Source: Magnetococcales bacterium
Lineage (GTDB): Bacteria > Pseudomonadota > Magnetococcia > Magnetococcales > UBA8363
Assembly (NCBI GenBank): GCA_002753515.1
Contig: PEAK01000027.1
Span: forward strand, 1-51,455
Direction: 5' to 3'
Length of the DNA stretch: 51,455 nt
Shown here one piece after another: positions 17,837-27,375 of this stretch (its first letter is position 1; each line of letters opens with the position of its first letter). The notes below the pieces were generated by a model. It made no database searches, was not told the DNA's origin, and saw nothing but the letters and a program-made list of their open reading frames with translations. The position numbers and the translations under genes were made by a program.

Positions 17837-19927
17837 TTAAGAGGATTCTCTGGTTTCACCTCCCTCCTCTATGACCAACTGAGCCAGTTTGACCCAATCC
17901 AACTTGCCCGAAGCCAATACCGGCAGACCATCGCAATAGATGAAACGCGAAGGCAGGAGCAATGAACTCAATCCCCGATTTTTCAAGGCTTGGGTGAACG
18001 ATTGCCGGGTCATGGTGCGGTCATCGGTCACCATCACCAGGATCTCTCCCCGCTTGGGATCGGCAATCGCCACCACCCCATGCAAACCATCCGGCCATGC
18101 GTCCGCCGCCACCACTTCCACCTGCGCCAGGGAAATCATTTCCCCGCCAATCTTGGCAAACCGTTTGCTGCGCCCCAGAATCCAGACAAAGCCCGCCGCA
18201 TCCACCCGCACCACATCGCCCGTATCGTACCACCCAACCCCCTCTTCGGCTTGCGGCGGCTGCACAACACCAGGATTGTCCTCCCGCACATAGCCCATCA
18301 TGATGTTGGGTCCGGACACCATCAAACCACCCCCTTCAACCACTCCCGGGATCGATCGCAAACGCCAACGCACCCCCGGCAGCAAACGACCCACACTCCC
18401 CGCACAATGCCCCTCCGGACCATTGACCGCCAGGACGGGTGCCGTTTCCGTTGCCCCGTACCCCTCCAGTATGCGAATGCCGAACTTTTCCATCCACAGG
18501 GTGCTGGTCGCGGCCCGAAGTGGTTCGGCCCCGGCGAAACAATATCTGATGGAAAGAAAATCACTGGGTTGCGCCATCCGGCCATATCCCCTGAGGAAGG
18601 TGTCGGTCCCAGCCAATACCGTAGCACCGATTTTCCACGCCAGTCTGGGAACGGCACGGTAATCCAAAACAGCTGGGTGACAATACACCCGCATGCCCGC
18701 CAGGAGCGGTGCCAATGTCCCCACCGTCAAACCAAAGGCGTGAAACATCGGCAGGACACTGAGCAGGGTATCCCGGGCACCCAGGTCAAAACGGGAAACG
18801 ATTTGCGTAACATTGGCCAGCAGGTTGGTGTGCGACAGAACGACCCCCTTGGGTGTCCCCTCGGAACCCGAAGTGAACAGCACGACCGCCGCCTCCTGCA
18901 TCTTATCCGCCACCCCCCGGGGGAAATGAGAGAAGAACCAAGCATGCAATAGCTTCCACGGAGTCACAGCGGGTCGCACATCTTCCAGGTAGAGGATGTC
19001 CAGACCGGTCATAGCGTCGATCACGCTGGAAAGATTGGCCTTTTGAACGAATTGCCGGGACGTGACAACCACCCTGATGCGGGCGATCCGACAGGTGGCA
19101 ACGATGGTGTTCGGACCCAGGGAAAAATTCAGCATGACGGGTGTCCGGCCACACACCTGCAAGGCAAAAAAAGTAAGCACCGCCCCAACGGTCGTGGGCA
19201 GCATGACCCCTACCCGGGTTTCCAAGCCGATGCGTGACTTAAGCAAGCCCGACAAAAGGATCACTTTGAAAAACAAACCACCATAGCCCAACCGTTGCCC
19301 CTGTTCGTCTTCCAGGATCACCCGACCTCGACCATGGCGGCGTGCCGCTCCAATCAACGCTTGCCAAACCGTTGCACCCAAAGATTGAGATGCCAGTTTC
19401 GCCCGCCCCAACCCCTCCTGTAAATGTCGCGCACCCTGGTCAACCTGCGACTTCAGAGTGACAACCGTCAGGTCAATTTTTGGCAACCAGCAGCGTTTGC
19501 TGTAGGTGGTATTGGGGGAAAAAGGCCAGCGTTCGCTGCCTTCCACGGCCATCACGCCACGGGGACAGGAAACGTCATAGGAGAGCGTGATGTTACGCAA
19601 CCAACCCGACGTCGGTGACAACGGCTCAGGGGAATAAACCACCGTGTGGCCATGATTGACCGCCTGGGCCAGGAGCAGCGGATCCACCCGTTCTTCGGCA
19701 ACGAAGTGGATCCAATGGCACCAGGAGCGGATCAGCTTGAACGGTACATCCCCTGCGGGCAGGATGATCCAGGATCCCTCGTTGAGAAAAGGCACCCAAA
19801 GCAACCAGTCCCACTTGGAAAACCGATTCGCCGCGATCAATCGGCCAGGAAGGTGTTCGAGGCCAAGGGTCCGGACGCGAAACACCCTCCTGATCAACCA
19901 GCGACTCACCGCATCACGCCGGATCAC
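17837..19927 (-). CDS. Aas-like acyl-ACP/acyl-CoA synthetase with degenerate acyltransferase domain
   Basis: This 696-aa protein has the architecture of Aas (2-acylglycerophosphoethanolamine acyltransferase fused to acyl-ACP synthetase). Residues about 1-200 align with the PlsC-type domain, but the HxxxxD motif reads NRFSKWD (His to Arg) and the PEG block reads SPEPLSP, so acyl transfer is probably lost. Residues about 210-696 are an intact AMP-binding enzyme: TSGSEGTPKG (P-loop), GYGATETAP, WYDTGD, GRSKRFAKIGGE and the C-terminal ASGKLDW lysine motif. A GTG start with a GGGGGG stretch upstream is used. It follows aspS by 42 nt. It may activate fatty acids only. Confidence 0.84.
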   Translation of the reverse strand: MIRRDAVSRWLIRRVFRVRTLGLEHLPGRLIAANRFSKWDWLLWVPFLNEGSWIILPAGDVPFKLIRSWCHWIHFVAEERVDPLLLAQAVNHGHTVVYSPEPLSPTSGWLRNITLSYDVSCPRGVMAVEGSERWPFSPNTTYSKRCWLPKIDLTVVTLKSQVDQGARHLQEGLGRAKLASQSLGATVWQALIGAARRHGRGRVILEDEQGQRLGYGGLFFKVILLSGLLKSRIGLETRVGVMLPTTVGAVLTFFALQVCGRTPVMLNFSLGPNTIVATCRIARIRVVVTSRQFVQKANLSSVIDAMTGLDILYLEDVRPAVTPWKLLHAWFFSHFPRGVADKMQEAAVVLFTSGSEGTPKGVVLSHTNLLANVTQIVSRFDLGARDTLLSVLPMFHAFGLTVGTLAPLLAGMRVYCHPAVLDYRAVPRLAWKIGATVLAGTDTFLRGYGRMAQPSDFLSIRYCFAGAEPLRAATSTLWMEKFGIRILEGYGATETAPVLAVNGPEGHCAGSVGRLLPGVRWRLRSIPGVVEGGGLMVSGPNIMMGYVREDNPGVVQPPQAEEGVGWYDTGDVVRVDAAGFVWILGRSKRFAKIGGEMISLAQVEVVAADAWPDGLHGVVAIADPKRGEILVMVTDDRTMTRQSFTQALKNRGLSSLLLPSRFIYCDGLPVLASGKLDWVKLAQLVIEEGGETRESS

Positions 19928-19969
19928 ATCGTCCCCCCATTGTCGGACACCAAGCCGCGAGCCGTTACG

Positions 19970-21790
19970 TCAGGCCGAATCCCCCTTGGGACGCACCACC
20001 CGGCGTAAGTACAACTCCCTGAGTTGTAGTTCGTCCACCTCCGAAGGGGCCTGGGTCAAGGCACAACCCGCCTTTTGGGTTTTGGGGAAAGCGATCACAT
20101 CGCGGATGGACTCCGAACCGAGCATGAGAGCCATCAAGCGATCCATCCCCAACGCCAAGCCACCGTGGGGTGGGGCACCATATTCCAAGGCTTGCAGCAG
20201 GAAACCGAATTTACGTCCCGCCTCTTCTTCATCGATGTGCAGAAGGGCAAGGATTTGCTTTTGCATCTGGGTATCGTGGATACGAATCGACCCCCCGCCC
20301 ACCTCAATGCCGTTGAGGACCAGGTCATAGGCGCGGGAACGCACCTGCAATAGATCATACACATCCGTGGATTGCAGGAGCGGCAGGTCTTCTGGAGACG
20401 GTGCGGTAAACGGATGATGTACCGATACCGGACGTTTGGCCTCGGGATCCCAATCCAGCAGGGGGAAATCGGTGACCCAGACCAGGGAGAACGGTTTGTC
20501 TTCGACCATGTTCAGGTCGCGACCCAGGCGCACCCGCAACCGTCCCAAGGATTCATTGACGATTTTGTGGGTATCGGCACCGAAAAACAGCAGGTCACCC
20601 GCTTCCACCCCGGTTATTTCCTGAATGGCCGCCTTTTCGGCAGCGGAAAAATGCTTGACGATCGGCGACTGCCAGCCATCCTGATCCCATGGACCGTTGA
20701 TCTTGATCCATGCCAAGCCTTTGGCCCCGTACACGGCAACAAAACTGCCATAATCATCAATCTGTTTGCGGCTCAAACGTTGCCCACCCCCGGGAACGCG
20801 CAACACCTTGATGACACCCCGTGGCCGACCGTTTTGATCAACACGGGTCTGGTCGGCGAACACCTTGAACCCGGTCTGCGCCATGATTCCAGTAATGTCC
20901 TTCAATTCCATCGGGATGCGCACATCCGGGGCATCCAAACCATAGCGCGCCATCGCTTCGGCATAGGTCATCCGCGGAATGGGTCTGGGGATCTCCAGGG
21001 AGAGGCAATGATGAAAAATGCCGGCAACCACCTGTTCGGTCAGCGCCATGACATCGTCCGGCCCGACAAACGACATTTCCAAATCCAGTTGGGTGAATTC
21101 GGGCTGCCGGTCGGCACGCAAATCTTCATCACGAAAACAACGGACAATCTGAAAATACCGATCATAACCCGAAATCATGAGCAATTGTTTGAACAATTGC
21201 GGGCTTTGCGGCAACGCATAAAATTGCCCGGGATTGACGCGACTCGGTACCAGGTAGTCTCGCGCCCCCTCGGGCGTGCTGCGTGTCAGCATGGGTGTTT
21301 CGATTTCCAAAAATCCCGCTTCGTCGAGAATGCGGCGCACCACCTGATTGGCCCGATGGCGGAATTGCAGATTTTTTTGCATTCTGGGGGTGCGCAGATC
21401 CAGATAACGATATTGCAACCGGACCCCTTCCCCAACATCGGCATCGTCCAGTTGAAAAGGCAACGGTTTGGAAACACTCAAGATGACCAGTTGCCGAACG
21501 ATGACCTCAATCATCCCCGTGGGCAGGTTTGGATTTTCCGTTTCCCGGGGACGACGTGCGACTTCCCCATGGATTTCCACGACGAATTCACTTCTGAGTT
21601 CATGGGCTTGACGGTGTACTTCCGCATTGTGTTCGGGGCTGAAGACCACTTGAACCAAGCCGGTGCGATCCCGCAAATCGACAAAAATCACCCCCCCATG
21701 GTCACGCCGGCGCTGCACCCAACCCATCAAACAAACACTTTGACCCAACAAATGGTCCCGAACATCATTGCAATAGTGGGTTCTGATCAT
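19970..21790 (-). CDS. aspS: Aspartyl-tRNA synthetase
   Basis: This is a class II AspRS of bacterial type (606 aa) with the OB-fold anticodon domain ([19 protein letters not shown]), motif 2 ([19 protein letters not shown]), the bacterial GAD insertion (about 290-410) and motif 3 ([15 protein letters not shown]). His31 in the RDHGG loop is a residue associated with non-discriminating AspRS, which also charges tRNA(Asn); this is only a hint. The start overlaps the stop of the SEC-C gene by 4 nt (ATGA), indicating coupling. Confidence 0.97.
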   Translation of the reverse strand: MIRTHYCNDVRDHLLGQSVCLMGWVQRRRDHGGVIFVDLRDRTGLVQVVFSPEHNAEVHRQAHELRSEFVVEIHGEVARRPRETENPNLPTGMIEVIVRQLVILSVSKPLPFQLDDADVGEGVRLQYRYLDLRTPRMQKNLQFRHRANQVVRRILDEAGFLEIETPMLTRSTPEGARDYLVPSRVNPGQFYALPQSPQLFKQLLMISGYDRYFQIVRCFRDEDLRADRQPEFTQLDLEMSFVGPDDVMALTEQVVAGIFHHCLSLEIPRPIPRMTYAEAMARYGLDAPDVRIPMELKDITGIMAQTGFKVFADQTRVDQNGRPRGVIKVLRVPGGGQRLSRKQIDDYGSFVAVYGAKGLAWIKINGPWDQDGWQSPIVKHFSAAEKAAIQEITGVEAGDLLFFGADTHKIVNESLGRLRVRLGRDLNMVEDKPFSLVWVTDFPLLDWDPEAKRPVSVHHPFTAPSPEDLPLLQSTDVYDLLQVRSRAYDLVLNGIEVGGGSIRIHDTQMQKQILALLHIDEEEAGRKFGFLLQALEYGAPPHGGLALGMDRLMALMLGSESIRDVIAFPKTQKAGCALTQAPSEVDELQLRELYLRRVVRPKGDSA

Positions 21791-22791
21791 GACGTGTGGC
21801 CCTGAGGTGCCGTTTCCGCAGTGGCGGCCCCCCCCTCCTCCGTGGTAACGATCTCTTCATCGTCCAAGGGTTTATGGTTTCTGGCACGCACCAGGGATTC
21901 GGCCACCAGATCCATCATGTACACTTTTTCCTCATCCCGGAAGCCCGCCATCAATTGTTCGGCCCGTTCGTAGGATTGAACCGCCTCATCCCAGGATTCC
22001 ACATAGTGCAGCAACATCCCCTTGAGATAATGGTTGAAGGGATTATCAGCGTTACCCTCCATGGCGGCGTTGACCCAGGTGTCGGCATTTTCCGTATCGC
22101 CAAGGTCGATATAAAACGCTGCCAATTTTTGCGCCACCTGCCACGGGGCCACTTTGCGCGGCTGGTCGAATTCATCCAGGAGAAATTTTTCCCCTTCCTT
22201 TTCCCGCCCCGCCTCCACCAACCATTCGGCATGGCGTGCGATCCAGTAATCCCACAAAATATAAGGATCGTCGCGATCACCGGCCAACACATCGGCCAAA
22301 AGATCCAGGGCCGTCTCCACCTCATTATGATCATGGTAGGTGGCGGCCATTTCCGCCAGCACCATGTCACTGGCCCGATCCAAAGGCACTTTATCCAAAA
22401 CCTCCAAAGGGCATTCGTGAATCAAACGGGAGGTGGCCATGGCACGAATCGCCGGAGTCGGCGATCCCAACTTCCAAGCCGCCGTATTTTCCTGGCCCAA
22501 ATGACACTGCTTAAATTTTTTGCCCGAACCACAAGGGCAGGGATCATTGCGGCCAATTTTGGGTTGCTGCGACGAGCGCCGATCACGTATGGCGAAACCA
22601 TGCTCGGGATCGGGAGCCATGTCCATCAGGCGCTCGGCGAAATGCAGATACCATTTCCAGAACGGACCACGATCCGCCTCGGGATCATCCGCCAGCCAGC
22701 AAGCCAAGACTTTGGCATCGCCCATTTTGGCTGCTTGGTACAGGGCTTCGGCGTACACTCCGGGATTATTCAAATCTTTTGGTGTTCCCAC
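21787..22791 (-). CDS. SEC-C zinc-motif protein with TPR-like repeats
   Basis: This 334-aa protein has a SEC-C metal-binding motif ([16 protein letters not shown]) at about residue 80, like the C-terminus of SecA. An N-terminal helical part and C-terminal TPR-like helices ([20 protein letters not shown] and following) flank it. SEC-C motifs bind zinc and often serve ribosome or SecB contacts; the role here is unknown. GTG at 22791 has AAGGAG 9 nt upstream and is preferred, although the frame is open to ATG at 22851 without a ribosome site. Coupled by 4-nt overlap to aspS. Confidence 0.8.
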   Translation of the reverse strand: MGTPKDLNNPGVYAEALYQAAKMGDAKVLACWLADDPEADRGPFWKWYLHFAERLMDMAPDPEHGFAIRDRRSSQQPKIGRNDPCPCGSGKKFKQCHLGQENTAAWKLGSPTPAIRAMATSRLIHECPLEVLDKVPLDRASDMVLAEMAATYHDHNEVETALDLLADVLAGDRDDPYILWDYWIARHAEWLVEAGREKEGEKFLLDEFDQPRKVAPWQVAQKLAAFYIDLGDTENADTWVNAAMEGNADNPFNHYLKGMLLHYVESWDEAVQSYERAEQLMAGFRDEEKVYMMDLVAESLVRARNHKPLDDEEIVTTEEGGAATAETAPQGHTS

Positions 22792-22998
22792 GGCTACTGG
22801 CTCCTTTTCCTTTCCTTGGAAGAGATTTTCGACCCTTTGACGAAAAACCATCGGGCCGGCGACTTGAGGGTGATTCTAATCAACCCCTGGCGCAGACGCC
22901 AGGATGCAAGAACATGACACACGCGTTCCGATCATGTATCCTCGGATGGTTTTTAACTCGGGACGCACCTGTTTTATAGGAAAGGTTGAAAAGTTTCC

Positions 22999-24441
22999 AT
23001 GGCCCTCAGAACACGATTCGCCCCTTCTCCCACGGGATTTCTCCATATTGGTGGTGCCCGCACCGCTTTATTCTGCCATCTGCACGCCCGTGCCCACGGC
23101 GGAACCACCGTTCTGCGCATTGAGGATACCGATCGGCAACGTTCCTCCCAGGCGGCGGTGGATGCCATTCTGGAGGGTATGCGTTGGATGGGACTCGCTC
23201 CCGACGAAGGCCCTTTTTTCCAATCGGACAGCTATCAGCGTCATCTGGCGGAAGCCCACCGGCTCCTGGCCGAGGGACGTGCGTACCGCTGTACCTGTAG
23301 CGTCGAAGATCTGGACGCCATGCGCGAAGAGCAACGCCAAAAAGGGCTCAAGCCACGCTACGATGGCCGGTGCCGTCATCGCGACCCCGGACAATCCTCG
23401 GACAGCCCTTCGGTTATCCGCTTTAAAACGCCGCAATCGGGAGAAGTCTCCTGGCACGACCTGATCCAGGGCGATATTCGGTTCGCAAACGACGAACTCG
23501 ACGATCTGGTTCTGGTACGTTCCGACAACTCACCCACTTACAACTTGGCCGTTGTCGTGGATGATCACGACATGAACATCACACTGGTATTACGCGGTGA
23601 GGATCATATTTCCAACACCCCGCGCCAGATTCATCTCCTGGAAGCCCTGGGCTACCAACGCCCGCACTATGCCCACATGCCCCTGCTGCACGGATCCGAT
23701 GGGGCCAAGCTTTCCAAACGTCACGGAGCGGTGAGCGTCCTGCAATACCGTGAGAACGGTTTCCTCCCTGCCGCCGTCAACAACTATCTGGCCCGTCTCG
23801 GCTGGTCGCACGGTGATCAGGAATTTTTCACCATGGAAGAACTGGAGCGTTTGTTCGACGTGACCCGTCTGGGACGTTCGGCCACCATTTTCAACCAGGA
23901 AAAATTACTCTGGCTCAACGGCCAACACATACGCACGGCCAAGCCGGGAGATCTGGCGGCGGAACTATCCTGGCACCTGAACCGCATGGGGCTGCCCGAC
24001 CCCGGCCCAGAGCGTTTGACCGTCCTCGTTCCCCATTTCCAGGAACGCAGTAAAACCATGGTGGAGATGGCCGAAAAATGCCACTTTTTGTTAGTGGACG
24101 ACCTTCCGTCCTACGATACAGCAGCTATCGACCACCATTGCACCCCCGACTTGCTCGCACCCATGTCAAAACTGTGCGACCACCTGCAATCACTCGATGC
24201 AGCCTCCTGGCAGGCCGGTCATCTTGAAACCATTTTCAAAACGGTTCTCGCCGACCATGGACTGAAAATGGGTAAATTGGCACAACCCGTGCGTATCGCC
24301 TTGACGGGAACAACGGTCTCGCCGGGAATTTACGAAACTTTACTTCTTTTGGGAAGGGATAAGTCCCTCTCAAGACTGCAACTGGGATTGAAAAAGTTCT
24401 TCAATCGCACCCCGGAAGGGATGGAAAATCCAGGGCAATGA
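22999..24441 (+). CDS. gltX: Glutamyl-tRNA synthetase
   Basis: This is a class I GluRS (480 aa). The HIGH box appears as PTGFLHIGGARTAL and the KMSKS box as KLSKRHG. The LRIEDTD loop and the C-terminal anticodon-binding helical domain are present. A family-typical CTCSVEDLDAMREEQ stretch follows the catalytic core start. The gene is divergent from the SEC-C/aspS operon and is followed by a 356-nt non-coding stretch. Confidence 0.97.
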   Translation: MALRTRFAPSPTGFLHIGGARTALFCHLHARAHGGTTVLRIEDTDRQRSSQAAVDAILEGMRWMGLAPDEGPFFQSDSYQRHLAEAHRLLAEGRAYRCTCSVEDLDAMREEQRQKGLKPRYDGRCRHRDPGQSSDSPSVIRFKTPQSGEVSWHDLIQGDIRFANDELDDLVLVRSDNSPTYNLAVVVDDHDMNITLVLRGEDHISNTPRQIHLLEALGYQRPHYAHMPLLHGSDGAKLSKRHGAVSVLQYRENGFLPAAVNNYLARLGWSHGDQEFFTMEELERLFDVTRLGRSATIFNQEKLLWLNGQHIRTAKPGDLAAELSWHLNRMGLPDPGPERLTVLVPHFQERSKTMVEMAEKCHFLLVDDLPSYDTAAIDHHCTPDLLAPMSKLCDHLQSLDAASWQAGHLETIFKTVLADHGLKMGKLAQPVRIALTGTTVSPGIYETLLLLGRDKSLSRLQLGLKKFFNRTPEGMENPGQ

Positions 24442-24797
24442 CGTTGGGAGGCGATCGGGATGAAATGTAGAATGCAATGATTTTTCTTCATTTTTTCTTG
24501 CTTGTGATCCTGGATTGCATTTTCTTGTTGACAACAAGATTCCCATTGTGCCACAATCCCGCCACTCTGGAGTTTGTGCCTGAGTGCTGAATTTCCCGTG
24601 CGAGTCGTTTGTTGCAGATCGCAGTGGTTTTTTTGTCTGTTGTTACGCGATTTTTTTCGTCGTTTTCGTTGTGGTCGCGGCGGTTTTCTGTTATTTATTT
24701 GCTGTCTTGAATCTTCAAGAGGAATTTTAACAGCGTTCAATCACGTTCGGACTATCCCCTGCATGGGGACTTCAATCTACAAAAGGAGTGATCTACC
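24442..24797 (+). promoter_or_regulatory. Long leader upstream of Ser-rich lipoprotein, with promoter-like palindrome
   Basis: This is a 356-nt T-rich non-coding stretch. A perfect 7+7 palindrome around a single A (CTTGTTG A CAACAAG) lies at 24524-24538 and contains a consensus -35 (TTGACA, 24528-24533). CACAAT follows after 18 nt as a possible -10. The remaining about 230 nt would be an untranslated leader. It is rich in T and G on the coding strand but no clear riboswitch fold was recognised. A repressor could block the -35 through the palindrome. Confidence 0.4.
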
Positions 24798-26705
24798 ATG
24801 GAACAATGGGGAATGAATACCATGTCCAAAAAAGCAAGTGTTTTAGCCTTGGCAGCAGCTTTCACCATCGGTATTGGTGCCTGCGGTGGCGGTGGCGGTA
24901 GTTCGTCGTCTTCGTCTGGAACCGTAGCCGGTGTCGCCATCGACGGTCCGGTGACCAGCGGTTCCATCATCGTCTACAACGCCGATGGGACAACCTGCTC
25001 TTCCGCCGCATCCTCGTCCGATTCCAGCGCCAAGTTCTCTTTGAATCTCGGCTCCTGTACCCTGCCGGTCTCCCTGGAACTCTCGGGTGGTACCGACGTT
25101 GTGCACAGCAGCTTGAGTTCGACCTATCCCCAGCCGAACATGCGCTCCCTCATCGGCTCGTCCACTCAGACCGTTGCCAATATCTCCCCCTTCTCGACCC
25201 TCATCTTCTATTCGATCGTCAAGGGTAACGGCAACAACCTGACCGCCGCCGGGGTGACCACCAGCAATGCCGCCAGCAGCATCACCACCCAGGCTTCGAC
25301 AATCCTGAAGGCCTTCGGTTTCGGTGCCGACCTGAACACGGATGGCAGCTCTGACAGCAATTTCAATCCCATTACCAGCTCCTTGGGCACCTTGAACCTG
25401 GCGACATTCACCAGCGCCAGTGAAGCCCTTTCCGAAACCATCCGTCGTGTCGCCAAAGCGGCTGGTGGTGTCAGCACAACCAACGTGGGTCAGCTCTTCA
25501 TTGCCCTCGGACAAGATCTTTCCGACGGCACCCTGGACGGTAGCATGGGAAGCTCCTCCATCAGCTCCCCGATCAGTGGCTTCAGCATGGATAGCGTTCG
25601 CGCTTATGCCATGTCCAATGCCCTGTTCGTGTTGAACGAAATGTTCTCTTCCACCGGTTTGACGGTCACTGACCAATCCGGCTCCCAGAAGTCGGCTCTG
25701 TCCGCCATCAAAACTGCGACAACGACTGTCAATTCCAGCGCCACGACCAGCTTTGACAGTGTGAAACCCAACACCAACCTCACGTCGCAATGGACGTCTG
25801 CCAAATCCACGGCGTTGACGTTGTTGGGTAAGAGTTCGCTGTCCGATCTCGGTATCAGTTCCGATCTGACGACCTCCGCCTCCATCAGCAGCCGTGGGTC
25901 CCTGTCCGTCAACTCAACCCTGGCAGCGGCTTTGGCCGATTCCAGTCAAGTGGCGACCTATTCGGCCAATGTGAAGAATGCCAACAACTCATTCGTCAGC
26001 TCCTCCACGTTCAACGTGGCACTCAGCTCCATCACGTTGACCGACTACCCGAGCAACACGGCATCCACCTTGACCCCGTCCACCCCTTCGGTCTCTTCCG
26101 GGGTATTGACGGTAACACTGCCGTCAGCGACCACCGTCAGCGCCTCCAATCTGGGTCTTTTGAATTCCACATCGGCCAGCACTGCCTCCGCTACACCGCC
26201 GGTATTGAATTTCACCCTGAAGAATCTCCCACAGGGTAGCGGTACCGCTGGGGTTACCATGACCCTTCTGGACGGCAGCAACAGCACCAGGGATTCCGGG
26301 GAGCGTTACATTTCCGCCACCTTCAATCTCCCCTGGACCAGTGACGGAACGACTCTGACCTTGAAGGATGCTTCATCCGCTTCGGTTTCTTACTATGCCG
26401 CTCCCGACTCCTCGGCCTCCAGCGCCAGTTTGTCGCAAAGTGCCGTGGGCAGCTTGGCAGTCACATCGTCTGGTGTGAGTGGTAATTCCAGCACCCAAAC
26501 CACCCTCAAGATGAAGATCGCGCAGTTGTTTAACACTGCTGCAACGAACGGGAATTCCACGTTGGCCAAAGCCATGACGTCCGGTACGCCCGCTGGTTCC
26601 TACTACTACTCGGTCAGTTTCAGCGGTATTTCCCTCGCTGCAACCGACTCCAGCAGCAATACGTCCGCCTTCAGCTCTGTGCAAGGTACCTTCACAGTCA
26701 AGTAA
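24798..26705 (+). CDS. Ser/Thr-rich surface lipoprotein of unknown function
   Basis: This 635-aa protein has a lipoprotein signal peptide ending IGAC (Cys29) followed by a Gly/Ser tether (GGGGGSSSSSSG). A beta-rich domain follows directly (GTVAGVAIDGPVTSGSIIVY), resembling carboxypeptidase-regulatory-like or Ig-like insertions. The rest is remarkably rich in Ser, Thr, Ala and Asn with few charged residues. The start has AGGAG 9 nt upstream. A strong terminator follows, so it is a single-gene unit with a long leader, suggesting high expression. It is probably an abundant outer-membrane or surface lipoprotein. Confidence 0.8.
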   Translation: MEQWGMNTMSKKASVLALAAAFTIGIGACGGGGGSSSSSSGTVAGVAIDGPVTSGSIIVYNADGTTCSSAASSSDSSAKFSLNLGSCTLPVSLELSGGTDVVHSSLSSTYPQPNMRSLIGSSTQTVANISPFSTLIFYSIVKGNGNNLTAAGVTTSNAASSITTQASTILKAFGFGADLNTDGSSDSNFNPITSSLGTLNLATFTSASEALSETIRRVAKAAGGVSTTNVGQLFIALGQDLSDGTLDGSMGSSSISSPISGFSMDSVRAYAMSNALFVLNEMFSSTGLTVTDQSGSQKSALSAIKTATTTVNSSATTSFDSVKPNTNLTSQWTSAKSTALTLLGKSSLSDLGISSDLTTSASISSRGSLSVNSTLAAALADSSQVATYSANVKNANNSFVSSSTFNVALSSITLTDYPSNTASTLTPSTPSVSSGVLTVTLPSATTVSASNLGLLNSTSASTASATPPVLNFTLKNLPQGSGTAGVTMTLLDGSNSTRDSGERYISATFNLPWTSDGTTLTLKDASSASVSYYAAPDSSASSASLSQSAVGSLAVTSSGVSGNSSTQTTLKMKIAQLFNTAATNGNSTLAKAMTSGTPAGSYYYSVSFSGISLAATDSSSNTSAFSSVQGTFTVK

Positions 26706-26733
26706 GCGGCAGTTTTTGCTTCATGCAGGTTCA

Positions 26734-26766
26734 AGGGGCGTACTTCAGTACGCCCCTGTTTTTTTC
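26734..26766 (+). terminator. Intrinsic terminator of lipoprotein gene
   Basis: A perfect inverted repeat AGGGGCGTACT / AGTACGCCCCT (26734-26744 and 26747-26757) is followed by a G and a run of T. It ends transcription 29 nt after the lipoprotein stop and isolates the downstream TA pair. Confidence 0.93.
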
Positions 26767-26801
26767 TTATAAAGTACCTTCTCATCGAAGAGGGCTATAC
26801 T

Positions 26802-26984
26802 GTGAACGTCAAAGAGCAGGTTTTAGAAATGACAAGGAAATTGCCGGCGGACGTCTCCATTGAAGAAATTATGAGACGTTTGTACCTGATGCAAAAGGTA
26901 GAGAAAGGCTTGGCCCAGGCCGATGATAACGTGACAATCACGCAGGAAGAAGCGAAAAAAAGAATGGAAAAATGGCTTGGGTAG
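26802..26984 (+). CDS. Putative antitoxin of ParE/RelE-type pair
   Basis: This is a 60-aa acidic, helical protein starting at GTG 26802. A helical segment EEIMRRLYLMQKVEKGLAQ is followed by an acidic tail ending in EEAKKRMEKWLG. It overlaps the start of a ParE/RelE-like toxin by 13 nt, which is the main reason to call it an antitoxin. No classical RHH or AbrB domain is obvious; the pattern resembles the short antitoxins that accompany plasmid-stabilisation ParE proteins. Confidence 0.72.
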   Translation: MNVKEQVLEMTRKLPADVSIEEIMRRLYLMQKVEKGLAQADDNVTITQEEAKKRMEKWLG

Positions 26985-27286
26985 TTTGGACCCGGCAAGC
27001 ATTGGATGATTTGGATGCGATTTGTTTGTTTATTTCGCGGGATTCCTTTTATTATGCGCGCTTATTCGCACAAAGGGTTTTTGCTGCTACGGATCGATTG
27101 AAAATTTTTCCAATGTCTGGTCGTGCGGTGCCAGAGTTGGAACAGGAGTCGATACGGGAAATCATTCTGGATGGTTATCGGATCATCTACCGCATGTCCC
27201 AGGAAACAGTAGCCATTTTGGCTGTTCACCATGGTGCCAGAGAAATAGACGAATCCTTGACGAATTGGTTGTCGTTTAATCGATAA
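26972..27286 (+). CDS. ParE/RelE superfamily toxin
   Basis: This is a 104-aa toxin of the ParE/RelE fold. Family features are VVWTRQALDDLDAICLFISR (helix pair at the N-terminus), the PMSGRAVPEL loop, REIILDGYRIIYRM (beta sheet with Arg/Tyr), and AVHHGAREI at the C-terminus. ParE members poison gyrase and RelE members cut mRNA at the ribosome; the sequence favours the ParE/plasmid-stabilisation branch but does not decide. Translation is coupled to the antitoxin by a 13-nt overlap. Confidence 0.86.
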   Translation: MAWVVWTRQALDDLDAICLFISRDSFYYARLFAQRVFAATDRLKIFPMSGRAVPELEQESIREIILDGYRIIYRMSQETVAILAVHHGAREIDESLTNWLSFNR

Positions 27287-27375
27287 TGCCCGGAAGGTAT
27301 ACCGTCTGGAACTATGCATTGCTATGGGTCGTTTATTAGAATTATCGTATGTATCTTCTCAGTTCGGGTAGACCA

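Noticed and set aside
20372-21805. 477-codon plus-strand open frame opposite aspS
   Set aside because: Shadow frame; aspS carries all class II synthetase motifs on the minus strand.
21796-22917. 373-codon plus-strand open frame opposite the SEC-C gene
   Set aside because: No domain or start signal; the opposite strand has the intact SEC-C motif and coupling with aspS.
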